25,218 bases of DNA from Tannerella sp. (GCA_031277235.1 JAITMT010000252.1:1-25218); one strand, 5' to 3'; counted from the first letter of the stretch, positions 14,098 through 21,940 are shown. Made by a program: numbers and translations. The notes: generated from the letters alone by a model not told the origin.

Positions 14098-14105
14098 TAT
14101 CTTTG
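14098..14105 (+). promoter_or_regulatory. cysK -7 box
   Basis: TATCTTTG followed by C, a perfect TAnnTTTG match, 25 bp before the cysK ATG. No TTG lies at -33, where the shared palindrome sits instead. Confidence 0.65.
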
Positions 14106-14130
14106 CACCCAAATTCTAAAATATTTGATT

Positions 14131-15078
14131 ATGACAAAAATAGCAAAAAAATTAACGGAACTCATTGGAAATACTCCGTTACTGGAACTGGAAAACTTCA
14201 ACAAATTTCACAACGCGGACGCGAGTGTCATTGTAAAACTTGAATATTTCAATCCGTTGGGAAGCGTGAAAGACCGCATTGCCAACGCGATGATTGAAGA
14301 CGCCGAAAGAAGAGGTGTCCTCAAATCCGATTCGGTCATCATTGAGCCTACGAGCGGCAACACGGGTATCGGACTCGCTTTCGTGGCAGCCGCAAAAGGC
14401 TATCGCCTGATACTTGCGATGCCCGAAACGATGAGTCTGGAACGCAGAAACCTCCTGAAAGCGCTGGGTGCGGAACTTGTTTTGACGCCCGGTTCCGAAG
14501 GCATGAAAGGCGCCATCGCAAGAGCCGGCACGCTGCAAACCGAAATACCGAATGCAATCATTCTGCAACAGTTTGAAAATCCGGCAAATCCCGCAATTCA
14601 CTACTATACGACCGGCGAAGAAATCTGGAAAGATACGGACGGACAGGTTGATATACTCGTTTCGGGCGTCGGCACGGGCGGTACGGTCAGCGGAGCCGGA
14701 AAACGGTTGAAGGAATTGAAGGCGGACGTGCAGGTTTATGCCGTCGAGCCAACGGATTCTCCCGTGCTTTCGGGCGGCAATCCCGGTCCGCACAAGATTC
14801 AGGGTATCGGCGCGGGATTCATTCCGAAAATATACGATGCCGCAGTCGTGGACGGAGTCATTCAGGTCTCCAACGACAATGCCATCCGTACGAGCCGCGA
14901 ATTGGCAAAAACGGAAGGTTTATTGGTCGGTATTTCTTCGGGTGCAGCGGCTTATGCGGCTTTGCAACTGGCTCTGAAAGAGGAAAATAGAGGCAAAAAA
15001 ATTGTTACAATCCTCCCCGATACGGGAGAAAGATATTTATCAACCGTGCTTTACGCATTCGACGAATATCCGCTGTAA
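14131..15078 (+). CDS. cysK: Cysteine synthase A (O-acetylserine sulfhydrylase)
   Basis: PLP enzyme joining O-acetylserine and sulfide to form cysteine, cytoplasmic. Seen: IGNTPLLEL (12-20), the PLP lysine Lys47 in NPLGSVKDR, EPTSGNTGIGLAF (substrate-binding loop), VSGVGTGGTVSG (phosphate-binding glycine loop), GIGAGFIP, and GLLVGISSGAA followed by ILPDTGERYLST at the C-terminus. The 315-aa length is typical of CysK. Start ATG 14131 is chosen because the conserved MTKIAKKLTELIGNTP begins there. The upstream open frame runs through the promoter and has no family similarity. It is transcribed alone, ends at a strong terminator, and shares its putative operator with metY. Confidence 0.96.
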   Translation: MTKIAKKLTELIGNTPLLELENFNKFHNADASVIVKLEYFNPLGSVKDRIANAMIEDAERRGVLKSDSVIIEPTSGNTGIGLAFVAAAKGYRLILAMPETMSLERRNLLKALGAELVLTPGSEGMKGAIARAGTLQTEIPNAIILQQFENPANPAIHYYTTGEEIWKDTDGQVDILVSGVGTGGTVSGAGKRLKELKADVQVYAVEPTDSPVLSGGNPGPHKIQGIGAGFIPKIYDAAVVDGVIQVSNDNAIRTSRELAKTEGLLVGISSGAAAYAALQLALKEENRGKKIVTILPDTGERYLSTVLYAFDEYPL

Positions 15079-15097
15079 AACATGACGGTCTATATAT

Positions 15098-15135
15098 AAA
15101 AAATTCCCTTCCTTCCCGGGAGGGGAATTTTTTTT
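15098..15135 (+). terminator. Rho-independent terminator of cysK
   Basis: AAATTCCCTTCC (15101-15112) pairs with GGAGGGGAATTT (15119-15130) with one G-U, a 6-nt loop, A residues before and a T run to 15135. The symmetrical A/T flanks mean it could also stop transcription of the convergent lipoprotein gene. Confidence 0.88.
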
Positions 15136-15178
15136 GTGCCGTTTTGATTTTTCCGGGTTACCTGTTAAAATCAGTCCA

Positions 15179-16150
15179 TCAATAATATTCATATTTCGAA
15201 ACAAAACTCAGCGATGAACTGTATATTGAAAGTTCATCGGATTCGAGATAAATCAAATTGTCGTTTTCATCATAGTAACGCCTGATTTCTCTCATTTTAT
15301 CGTTTTGAAAATAATTATTATAAACTTCTGTTTTTACATTCAAACCGTCTTGATAATTGTGTACAACTGTCGTTAAAAGCGCGTCATCCGTTCCTGAATA
15401 ATGAGTTTCCTTGACCGGATTACCCTGATTATCATATTCATACTCAATATATGCTATAAGTTCGCTGCGCCAAGGCTCCCTGCCAAAATATCCGTCCTCA
15501 TATTTATCTTCCCGCTTCAAACGGTTATTGTCATAATAATAGAGGGTTGAATCCGTCCGGAATGGCGATGCGTGGGGATACTCAACCACTTCCTTTACTT
15601 TTTTTCCGTCTTTATCGTATGAATATGTATATGTCGCCAAAATCAAAAAACCTGCATAGAGATTGGCATTGTAATATTCGTTTTTTTCCAGTTGGTTTTT
15701 GGCGTTGTAGGTATAAATATTGTATGAGATAACCCCGTTAATTTTTCCGTCTTCGTACATCGGGCGGGAAATTTTGCTGATTCTTCCCGAATTATCGTAT
15801 TCATAATCAGCATCAACATACCACATTGTTTCCGAATTTGCCGGAAACTGTTTGTATGAATGTTCTTTTTCGGAAAATCCCGGAAATATGCTTGAAATTT
15901 GTTTCAACTTGCTGCCTTTTGCATACAAAACATCATGAACCCTGTAATCGTGCATGGCAGCGTTGTCGTCCATGTCGCCATCCATTTCGTTCTGTTCGCA
16001 ACTTGAAAAAAGAAACATACTCAAAACGAATAAAATCAACAATTTATAGAGACTAAAATATCTCTTACTCTTATGGCTTTTCAGACTTGCCCCGTTTTTG
16101 AAATGGTCTCCGGCATCCATTACCCGGTTAAAATTACTGCTCCGTACCAT
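15179..16150 (-). CDS. Lipoprotein with YD/RHS-like repeats
   Basis: A 323-aa predicted lipoprotein: hydrophobic LYKLLILFVLSMFLF, then lipobox FSSC with the Cys at about residue 51, so it is exported and lipidated. The mature part has an acidic linker followed by at least five degenerate repeats of the form Y-x-Y-D-x-x-G/N-x-x-x-K (YEYDNSGRISKI, YSYDKDGKKVKE, YYYDNNRLKRED, YEYDNQGNPVKE, YYDENDNLIYLE), like RHS/YD beta-strand repeats but with no toxin domain. The stretch before the signal is unusually long (about 34 residues), and no in-frame ATG lies nearer, so the true start may be a non-ATG codon. Function unknown. It is a single gene with its own promoter. Confidence 0.78.
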   Translation of the reverse strand: MVRSSNFNRVMDAGDHFKNGASLKSHKSKRYFSLYKLLILFVLSMFLFSSCEQNEMDGDMDDNAAMHDYRVHDVLYAKGSKLKQISSIFPGFSEKEHSYKQFPANSETMWYVDADYEYDNSGRISKISRPMYEDGKINGVISYNIYTYNAKNQLEKNEYYNANLYAGFLILATYTYSYDKDGKKVKEVVEYPHASPFRTDSTLYYYDNNRLKREDKYEDGYFGREPWRSELIAYIEYEYDNQGNPVKETHYSGTDDALLTTVVHNYQDGLNVKTEVYNNYFQNDKMREIRRYYDENDNLIYLESDELSIYSSSLSFVSKYEYY

Positions 16151-16230
16151 AACGATTTCCTTAATTATTATTATTATTTTACTGTTTGTTCACAATGCTT
16201 TCCTGCATGTGTACAATAACAGATAGACGC

Positions 16231-16263
16231 CAAAGATACTGTATTTTCATCATTCCACCAAAA
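16231..16263 (-). promoter_or_regulatory. Promoter of the YD-repeat lipoprotein gene
   Basis: Minus strand TTTTG (16259-16263), a 20-bp spacer and TATCTTTG (16231-16238): a near-ideal Bacteroidetes promoter, leaving a leader of about 75 nt. Confidence 0.75.
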
Positions 16264-16445
16264 TTATTCAAAGAAATTTTTAATCGGAAGGTATCGGCAC
16301 CTCGCCTTGTGTCTTGAAAAAGACGGTAACATCGCGTCAGGCATGGGAATAATCACAGTAGGCGTTCCGTTTGTATATTTTACATGACTTCCCTTTTGAC
16401 TTTTCAGATAAAATCCTTTTTGGGGATAATACGAAAGAATTTCAT
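16264..16445 (-). pseudogene. HicA/YcfA-like toxin remnant
   Basis: The minus strand encodes GFYLKSQKGSHVKYTNG followed by TVIIPM, the RNA-binding core of HicA-type toxins with the Gly-Ser-His motif. The only suitable ATG (16445) is in a different frame from this core, implying a 1- or 2-nt indel near the A-run before GFYL. After PM the sequence no longer fits the family's final helix, although the end (IKNFFE) is reminiscent of it. No HicB-type partner is adjacent. It is read as a decayed toxin gene. A short protein from a non-ATG start at 16491 is the alternative. Confidence 0.55.
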
Positions 16446-16518
16446 AGGGGAAAAGGTACAATAAATTTCCGTCCAAATGCAAAATAGACAAATTATTATC
16501 ATAAAAAAATATGATTTA

Positions 16519-16549
16519 TTGTTTGATAAAAGGAAAAATACTATTTTTG
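16519..16549 (+). promoter_or_regulatory. Promoter of the XRE-cupin operon
   Basis: TTG 16519-16521, a 20-bp spacer and TATTTTTG 16542-16549, followed by C, in Bacteroidetes promoter layout. The start codon is 30 bp downstream. Confidence 0.65.
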
Positions 16550-16579
16550 CACGCGGAAAACCTAAAAAATGCAGCTAAA

Positions 16580-17161
16580 ATGGATTCAAATAAAATAATC
16601 GGAGAGAAGATTAAAATCTTCCGCGAAAACAAAAATATCTCCGTAACGGAAATGGCGGAGCGTTCGGGATTGACCGAAGAGCAGATTGACAGGATTGAAA
16701 ACAACGAGTATTTTCCTTCCCTGTCGCCTTTGATCAAGATTGCGCGCGTGTTGGGAGTGCGTCTGGGTACGTTTCTGGACGACCAAACCGAGTTTGGACC
16801 GGTCATTAACCGCAAAATCGAACAGACCGGCGACGAAAGCGCCAAACCTGCAAACAATGTCGCATCGCGGCATAAAGCCATGTCGTATTACGCGCTTTCC
16901 CAGGACAAAATGGGGCGTCACATGGAGCCGTTTCTCATTCATATCGAGCCGTCGAAGGAGGCGGATTTCATTTTTTCCACCCACGAGGGCGAAGAATTTA
17001 TCTATGTCCTGGAAGGAATCGTTGAAATCAATTACGGGAAAAACATATATCTGCTCGAAGAGGGCGACAGTATTTACTACGATTCGATTGTGGCTCACCA
17101 CCTGCACGTGGGAAACGACAGCAAGGCTAAGATTTTGGGCGTGATTTATACGCCGTACTGA
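16580..17161 (+). CDS. XRE-cupin transcriptional regulator
   Basis: A 193-aa regulator with an N-terminal helix-turn-helix (about residues 7-62; VTEMAERSGLTEEQIDRIEN is the recognition region) and a C-terminal cupin barrel (about 105-190; THEGEEFIYVLEGIVEINYG, then LEEGDSIYYDSIVAHHLH). The cupin His/Glu positions suggest a metal or small ligand sensor. Such proteins often regulate the operon they head. Start: ATG 16580 gives the usual short N-terminus. The frame is open upstream to 16511, but the -7 box lies inside that extension. The next gene, an acyl-CoA synthetase, begins 41 bp downstream, a pairing consistent with a regulator sensing that enzyme's substrate or product (inference). Confidence 0.88.
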   Translation: MDSNKIIGEKIKIFRENKNISVTEMAERSGLTEEQIDRIENNEYFPSLSPLIKIARVLGVRLGTFLDDQTEFGPVINRKIEQTGDESAKPANNVASRHKAMSYYALSQDKMGRHMEPFLIHIEPSKEADFIFSTHEGEEFIYVLEGIVEINYGKNIYLLEEGDSIYYDSIVAHHLHVGNDSKAKILGVIYTPY

Positions 17162-17168
17162 TTATTTG

Positions 17169-17196
17169 AGGTTCAAGGTTCAAAGTTTAAGATTCA
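17169..17196 (+). repeat. Heptad repeat before the acyl-CoA synthetase gene
   Basis: AGGTTCA, AGGTTCA, AAGTTTA and AGATTCA follow without gaps, filling most of the gap and the ribosome-binding region. The 16-mer at 17165-17180 occurs again in reverse complement at 21943-21958. Confidence 0.8.
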
Positions 17197-17202
17197 AAAC
17201 AG

Positions 17203-18852
17203 ATGGAATTACAGGAAAAGACAGTCGGCGAATGGCTTGAATATTGGGCGGAAGTTACGCCTGACAGGGAATATCTGGTTTACCCGGACAGAAATTTGCG
17301 TTTTACCTGGAAACAGTTCAATAGGCGTGTGGATGATATGGCTAAGGGATTGATTTCCATAGGAGTAAAGCGTGGTTCGCATGTGGGAATCTGGGCTACC
17401 AACGTGCCGGACTGGCTGACTTTTCTCTATGCGGGCGCAAAAATCGGCGCCGTAATCGTTACGGTCAATACGAACTACAAACAAAACGAACTGGAATTTT
17501 TGATAAAAGATGCTGATATACAGACGCTTTGCATCGCGGAAGGTGTTTTTAACGGCAGTTATATTGATATCGTTTATGAAATGCTGCCCGAACTGAAAGA
17601 CAGCCAGCGCGGTTACCTGAAAAGCGAACGCTTTCCGAACTTGAAAAATGTGATTTTCATCGGGCAGGAAAAATATCGCGGCATGTACAGCGCGGCTGAA
17701 ATTCTGCTGCTGGGAAGCAATATCGAAGATGAAACGCTTGAAAGCGAGAAAAAACAGGTAAAATGTCACGACGTGGTTACCATACAATACACTTCGGGTA
17801 CGACCGGTTTTCCGAAAGGAGTGATGCTAACTCATTATCAAATAACGAATAACGGCTATTTTACCGGTGCAGGCATGGGTTACACGGCGGACGATAAATT
17901 GTGCTGCTGCGTCCCGCTGTTTCACTGTTTCGGTGCAGTTCTGTCCTCGATGAGCGTGCTTACGCATGGCTGCACGCAAGTCATGGTCGAACGGTTTGAC
18001 CCGCTGACCGTGCTGGCATCCGTTCATAAGGAGCGTTGTACGGTGCTGAACGGCGTACCGGCGATGTTTATTGACGAAATGAATCACCCGATGTTTGAAA
18101 TGTTTGATTTGGCTTCGCTTCGCACCGGCATCATGGCAGGTTCGCCCTGCCCGGCTGAATTGATGCGGGCGGTCGCGACCAAAATGCATATTTCCGGTAT
18201 CACAAGCGTTTACGGACTGACGGAAAGTTCACCGGGAATGACGCATTCCGTTCTCGAAGATTCGTTTGAAGACCGCTGTACGACGGTAGGGCGTGAATAT
18301 CCGTTTACGGAAATTGCAATTATGGACCCCGAAACGGGCGAAGAGTGTCCCGTTGGCGTGCAGGGAGAGGTCTGCTGTCGCGGCTATCTCGTGATGAAAG
18401 GCTATTACAAAAATCCGGACGCCACCGCCGGGGTCATTGACAGGGACGGCTGGCTGCATTCGGGCGATCTGGGCGTGAAAGACGGACGCGGCTACTATTG
18501 CATCACGGGACGCATCAAAGACATGATAACCAAAGGAGAAGAGAATATTTTCCCGCGCGAAATCGAGGAATTTCTGTCCCGTCTCGAAGGCGTGAAAGAC
18601 GTGCAGGTTGTTGCCGTTCCTTCGGAAAAATACGGCGAGGAAGTGTGTGCGTTCGTCATTTTGAAAGACGGCGCCATCCTCACCGAAGACGTGATAAAAG
18701 ATTACTGTCGTGGAAAAATCGCCCGCCACAAAATACCGGAATACATCTTTTTCGTGGATGAGTTTCCCATGACCGAGAGCGGCAAGATACAGAAATTCAG
18801 ACTTAAAGAATTGATTGTGAGATTTTTGGAAGAAAAAAGTCGAATACGATGA
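17203..18852 (+). CDS. AMP-dependent acyl-CoA synthetase (medium-chain / short-chain type)
   Basis: A 549-aa ANL-superfamily enzyme that activates a carboxylic acid as the acyl-adenylate and transfers it to CoA. Seen: YTSGTTGFPKG (196-206, nucleotide loop), YGLTESSPG (adenine-binding motif), HSGDLGVKDGRGY (ribose-binding Asp), ITGRIKDMITKGEENIFPREIE (hinge and A8), and the catalytic lysine Lys528 in MTESGKIQK. All catalytic motifs are intact. The acyl specificity cannot be read off, but resemblance is to the AcsA/FadD-like medium-chain group rather than acetyl-CoA synthetase, which is about 100 residues longer. The stop overlaps the next start (ATGA, 18849-18852). It lies behind an XRE-cupin regulator. 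Confidence 0.9.
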   Translation: MELQEKTVGEWLEYWAEVTPDREYLVYPDRNLRFTWKQFNRRVDDMAKGLISIGVKRGSHVGIWATNVPDWLTFLYAGAKIGAVIVTVNTNYKQNELEFLIKDADIQTLCIAEGVFNGSYIDIVYEMLPELKDSQRGYLKSERFPNLKNVIFIGQEKYRGMYSAAEILLLGSNIEDETLESEKKQVKCHDVVTIQYTSGTTGFPKGVMLTHYQITNNGYFTGAGMGYTADDKLCCCVPLFHCFGAVLSSMSVLTHGCTQVMVERFDPLTVLASVHKERCTVLNGVPAMFIDEMNHPMFEMFDLASLRTGIMAGSPCPAELMRAVATKMHISGITSVYGLTESSPGMTHSVLEDSFEDRCTTVGREYPFTEIAIMDPETGEECPVGVQGEVCCRGYLVMKGYYKNPDATAGVIDRDGWLHSGDLGVKDGRGYYCITGRIKDMITKGEENIFPREIEEFLSRLEGVKDVQVVAVPSEKYGEEVCAFVILKDGAILTEDVIKDYCRGKIARHKIPEYIFFVDEFPMTESGKIQKFRLKELIVRFLEEKSRIR

Positions 18853-19157
18853 ATAACCGTGAGAAAAAGACTGTTTCCAAAATGTTGCGCATCTATTGCC
18901 GGTTCAAGCACGGGCAACGATCCGCGCTTTGCCCGGAGTGCCGGCGGCTGGAAGACTATGCGTACCGGCGGCTGGAACATTGCAAATTCGGGGAAGATAA
19001 AATGCCTTGCCAGGAATGTACCGTCCATTGCTACAAACCGGAATATCGCGAACAAATCAGAGTAGTGATGCGATATGCCGGACAGAGAATGTTGTTTTTC
19101 CATCCGGTAGATGCAATCAGGCACTTGTGGGAGACAAAATTCAGAAAGCGGAAATAG
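18849..19157 (+). CDS. ygbA: YgbA-like protein (nitrous oxide-stimulated promoter family)
   Basis: A 102-aa cysteine-rich protein matching the YgbA_NO family: IYCRFKHGQRSALCPECRRL, YAYRRLEHCKFGEDKMPCQEC, HCYKPEYREQI and VMRYAGQRMLFFHP. The cysteines at 17, 28, 31, 45, 54, 57 and 61 would allow metal or Fe-S binding. In enterobacteria the gene is controlled by the nitric-oxide repressor NsrR and is linked to growth after NO exposure. Whether that holds here is unknown. It overlaps the acyl-CoA synthetase stop by 4 bp, so translation is coupled. No functional link between the two is known to me. It ends 29 bp before the convergent clpC stop, with no terminator visible. Confidence 0.85.
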   Translation: MNNREKKTVSKMLRIYCRFKHGQRSALCPECRRLEDYAYRRLEHCKFGEDKMPCQECTVHCYKPEYREQIRVVMRYAGQRMLFFHPVDAIRHLWETKFRKRK

Positions 19158-19182
19158 CCATTGGTGCAATGAAATTCGACTA

Positions 19183-19210
19183 CCGACTAAAGACTGCCGA
19201 CTAAAGACTG
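19183..19210 (+). repeat. 14-bp exact tandem repeat at the clpC stop codon
   Basis: CCGACTAAAGACTG occurs twice in a row (19183-19196, 19197-19210), with partial units on both sides (GACTA before, ACTGCC after). It splits into heptads CCGACTA and AAGACTG. On the minus strand it encodes the end of ClpC and its TAG stop (19187-19189). Confidence 0.85.
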
Positions 19211-21802
19211 ACTGCCAACGCCTATCTTATCCGCCTCCGAATCGTAATCCAAAATAATCGTTTCACCTTTGGCGACGGTATTGCGAATGATGATTTCCGC
19301 CAGTTCGTCTTCGACATATTTTTGCAGTGCGCGTTTCAGCGGACGGGCGCCGTATTGCACGTCGTAACCTTTCGTCGCGATATAATCCTTGGCGGCTTCG
19401 GTCAGTTCCACGTTGTAGCCCGTCTGTTCGATGCGTTTGAACACGTCTTTCAACTCGATTTCGATAATCTGCTTGATGGATTCCTTGCTCAACTGGTCAA
19501 AAATAATGACGTCGTCAATGCGATTTAAAAATTCCGGTGCAAACGCCTTGTTCAACGCTTTCTGTATCACGCTGTTAGCCTGCTCCCTGTTCGATTTTTC
19601 CGCATTTTGCGGACGGAAACCGACGCCGGCTCCGAAATCCTTCAACTGCCGCGTTCCGATGTTGGAAGTCATGATCAAAATCGTGTTTTTGAAGTCAATG
19701 ATGCGACCGAGACTGTCCGTCAGGCGACCCTCGTCCAGCACCTGCAACAACAGGTTAAACACGTCGGGATGAGCCTTTTCCACTTCGTCCAGCAAAACCA
19801 CCGAATACGGATGCCGGCGTACTTTTTCGGTCAGTTGCCCGCCCTCTTCGTAGCCCACGTATCCCGGAGGCGCTCCAATCAGTCTCGACGACGAGAATTT
19901 TTCCATGTATTCGCTCATGTCAATGCGAATCAGCGAATCCGCCGAGCCAAACAGAAATTCCGCCAGTATTTTTGTAAGATACGTCTTTCCAACTCCCGTC
20001 GGACCCAGCATCATAAATGTTCCGATGGGCTTTTTCGGATCTTTCAGTCCGATGCGGTTGCGCTGAATGGCTTTCACGATTTTGCGAATCGCGTCGTCCT
20101 GACCGATTACCTTCTCTTTCAGCACCTCTTCCATTTCCGCAAGCCGCAGATTTTCTTCCTTGGCGATGCGCTGCACAGGCACACCCGTCATCATGGCGAC
20201 GACTTCCGCAACCTTCTCTTCATCAACGATTTTACGATGCTGCTGCATTTCCTTTTCCCATTGCACTTTGGCTGCGTCCAATTCCTGGAGTAACTGACGT
20301 TCCCGGTCGCGGTAACTTGCCGCCAACTCGAAATTCTGCAATTTCACGGCGGTCTGTTTTTCCTCCTTGATGGATTCGATTTGCTTTTCCAAATCTTCGA
20401 TGTAGGGCGGAACCACGATATTCGTAATGTGCATGCGCGACCCGGCTTCGTCCATCGCGTCAATCGCCTTGTCGGGGAAATAACGGTCGCTGACATAGCG
20501 GTCGGTCAGATGAACGCAGGCGGCGAGCGCCTCGTCGGTATATCGGGTATTGTGATGGTCTTCATAGCGTTCCTTGATGTTGTGCAAAATCTGCAACGTT
20601 TCGTCGGTGGTGGTAGGTTCGACCATCACTTTCTGGAAACGGCGTTCCAGCGCGCCGTCCTTTTCGATGCTTTTGCGGTATTCGTCGAGCGTCGTCGCAC
20701 CGATACATTGAATTTCGCCGCGAGCCAGAGCCGGTTTCAGCATGTTCGCCGCGTCCATCGAACCCGAAGCCGCGCCAGCCCCGATAATCGTATGTATCTC
20801 ATCCATAAACAGAATGATGTTCGGATTTTTCGTTACTTCGTTCAAAATGGCTTTGATGCGCTCCTCAAACTGTCCGCGATATTTCGTTCCCGCCACAATG
20901 GCGCCCATATCCAAGTTGATGACGCGCTTGTCGAACAGCGCGCGCGATATTTTATGCTGTACAATGTTGAGCGCCAGCCCTTCCACGATAGCGGATTTTC
21001 CGACTCCCGGCTCTCCTATCAGCACGGGATTGTTCTTTTTGCGGCGGCTGAGAATCTGCGCCAGCCGTTCGATTTCCTTCTGGCGACCGACGACGGGGTC
21101 TAAACGCCCTTCGGCGGCAGCGCGCGTTAAATCCGTGCCGAAATTGTCAATTACCGGCGTATCCGAAACGGGTTTCTGTGTCTGCGTCGTATTTCCCGGT
21201 TTTGGAGCGGACGGAGACGGTTGTTGCGGGGAAGAACCCGACGGACCTTTTTGAGGAGAGATATTTTCATCCTCGTCGTCTTCATCGTCTTCCATAAAAC
21301 CGAATCTTGTCTTCATATCTTCCGTCAGGGGACCCAAATATTCCCATTCCTGAAATTTCTTTTCTCCAAAACTTTCTTCTCTTATTTTTTGTTGTATCAT
21401 TTTATAATTCACTCCTTTACTTTCCAAAATTGATGTTACTATATTTGATCTGTCCTTCAAAATAGACAGTAATAAATGTTCCGTATCCGCATTTTTCATC
21501 AGCATACTGCGCGATTCCAACATGCTGACACGCAGGATTTGTTCCGCCGTTTTACTGATGACAATGTCCTTGAGCGACACGGCGTTTTCCGAAACGTTGC
21601 GAACTTCCTTTTCAATCTGTTTCTTCAGTTCCGCCATGTCAACTTCCATGGAATAAAGCAATTGACAAGCCTTTCCCTTGCCTTCACGCAAAATTCCAAG
21701 CATCAGGTGTTCGGCTCCGATATAACTGTTTTGCAGCCTGGAAGCCTCTTCCCTGCTGTATTCTATGACTTCCCTCATTCTACTTGTAAAATTGCCGTCC
21801 AT
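19187..21802 (-). CDS. clpC: ATP-dependent Clp protease ATP-binding subunit ClpC
   Basis: An 871-aa AAA+ unfoldase that feeds substrates to ClpP. Seen: two Clp N-repeats (about 5-70 and 80-145), an acidic/proline-rich linker (about 168-212), D1 with Walker A GEPGVGKSA (263-271) and Walker B LFMDEIH, a UVR-like coiled segment (EKQTAVKLQNFELAASYRDR), D2 with GPTGVGKT and VVLLDEVEKAHP, and the VGF loop (GAGVGFRP) that docks to ClpP. It is therefore a protease partner, not a ClpB disaggregase. The tail after LDYDSEADKI (GVGSQSLVGSL) is encoded by a tandem DNA repeat and looks acquired. No promoter is clear upstream, and a repeat cluster lies there. No clpP or clpS is in the window. Confidence 0.95.
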   Translation of the reverse strand: MDGNFTSRMREVIEYSREEASRLQNSYIGAEHLMLGILREGKGKACQLLYSMEVDMAELKKQIEKEVRNVSENAVSLKDIVISKTAEQILRVSMLESRSMLMKNADTEHLLLSILKDRSNIVTSILESKGVNYKMIQQKIREESFGEKKFQEWEYLGPLTEDMKTRFGFMEDDEDDEDENISPQKGPSGSSPQQPSPSAPKPGNTTQTQKPVSDTPVIDNFGTDLTRAAAEGRLDPVVGRQKEIERLAQILSRRKKNNPVLIGEPGVGKSAIVEGLALNIVQHKISRALFDKRVINLDMGAIVAGTKYRGQFEERIKAILNEVTKNPNIILFMDEIHTIIGAGAASGSMDAANMLKPALARGEIQCIGATTLDEYRKSIEKDGALERRFQKVMVEPTTTDETLQILHNIKERYEDHHNTRYTDEALAACVHLTDRYVSDRYFPDKAIDAMDEAGSRMHITNIVVPPYIEDLEKQIESIKEEKQTAVKLQNFELAASYRDRERQLLQELDAAKVQWEKEMQQHRKIVDEEKVAEVVAMMTGVPVQRIAKEENLRLAEMEEVLKEKVIGQDDAIRKIVKAIQRNRIGLKDPKKPIGTFMMLGPTGVGKTYLTKILAEFLFGSADSLIRIDMSEYMEKFSSSRLIGAPPGYVGYEEGGQLTEKVRRHPYSVVLLDEVEKAHPDVFNLLLQVLDEGRLTDSLGRIIDFKNTILIMTSNIGTRQLKDFGAGVGFRPQNAEKSNREQANSVIQKALNKAFAPEFLNRIDDVIIFDQLSKESIKQIIEIELKDVFKRIEQTGYNVELTEAAKDYIATKGYDVQYGARPLKRALQKYVEDELAEIIIRNTVAKGETIILDYDSEADKIGVGSQSLVGSL

Positions 21803-21841
21803 AGTTTTTTTCTTAACAAAATCCGTGCCAGTAAATTAATT

Positions 21842-21869
21842 TGAAGATTTGAAAATTCGAGAATTTGAA
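21842..21869. repeat. Degenerate heptad repeat, clpC-distal side of the spacer
   Basis: TGAAGAT, TTGAAAA, TTCGAGA and ATTTGAA-like words run with an approximate 7-bp period next to the GC-rich palindrome. It is a weaker match than the other heptad tracts. Confidence 0.5.
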
Positions 21870-21873
21870 GATT

Positions 21874-21940
21874 AAGCCCCTCCCCAGCCCTCCCCAAAGG
21901 GGCGGGAGTCCTCCTCCTTCGGAGGGGTTAGGGGAGGCTT
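21874..21940. repeat. GC-rich imperfect palindrome between clpC and the DUF3256 gene
   Basis: AAGCCCCTCCCCAGCCCTCC at the left pairs imperfectly with GGAGGGGTTAGGGGAGGCTT at the right. Smaller hairpins lie inside (CCCCAAAGGGG and CCTCCTTCGGAGG). It stands out from AT-rich surroundings and resembles interspersed palindromic elements in Bacteroidetes genomes. As RNA it could act as a terminator-like or stabilising hairpin after the DUF3256 gene. Confidence 0.7.

Noticed and set aside
13894..14130. N-terminal extension of CysK
   Set aside because: The open frame runs through the shared operator and -7 box and adds residues not found in cysteine synthases. The conserved start is ATG 14131.
19183..19210. 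Possible CRISPR array from direct repeats
   Set aside because: There are only two contiguous 14-bp copies with no spacers and no cas genes. It is a simple tandem repeat.
19322..21844. Several long plus-strand open frames inside clpC
   Set aside because: They are opposite-strand shadows of a highly conserved gene, with Arg/His/Phe-rich composition typical of antisense frames and no domain features.
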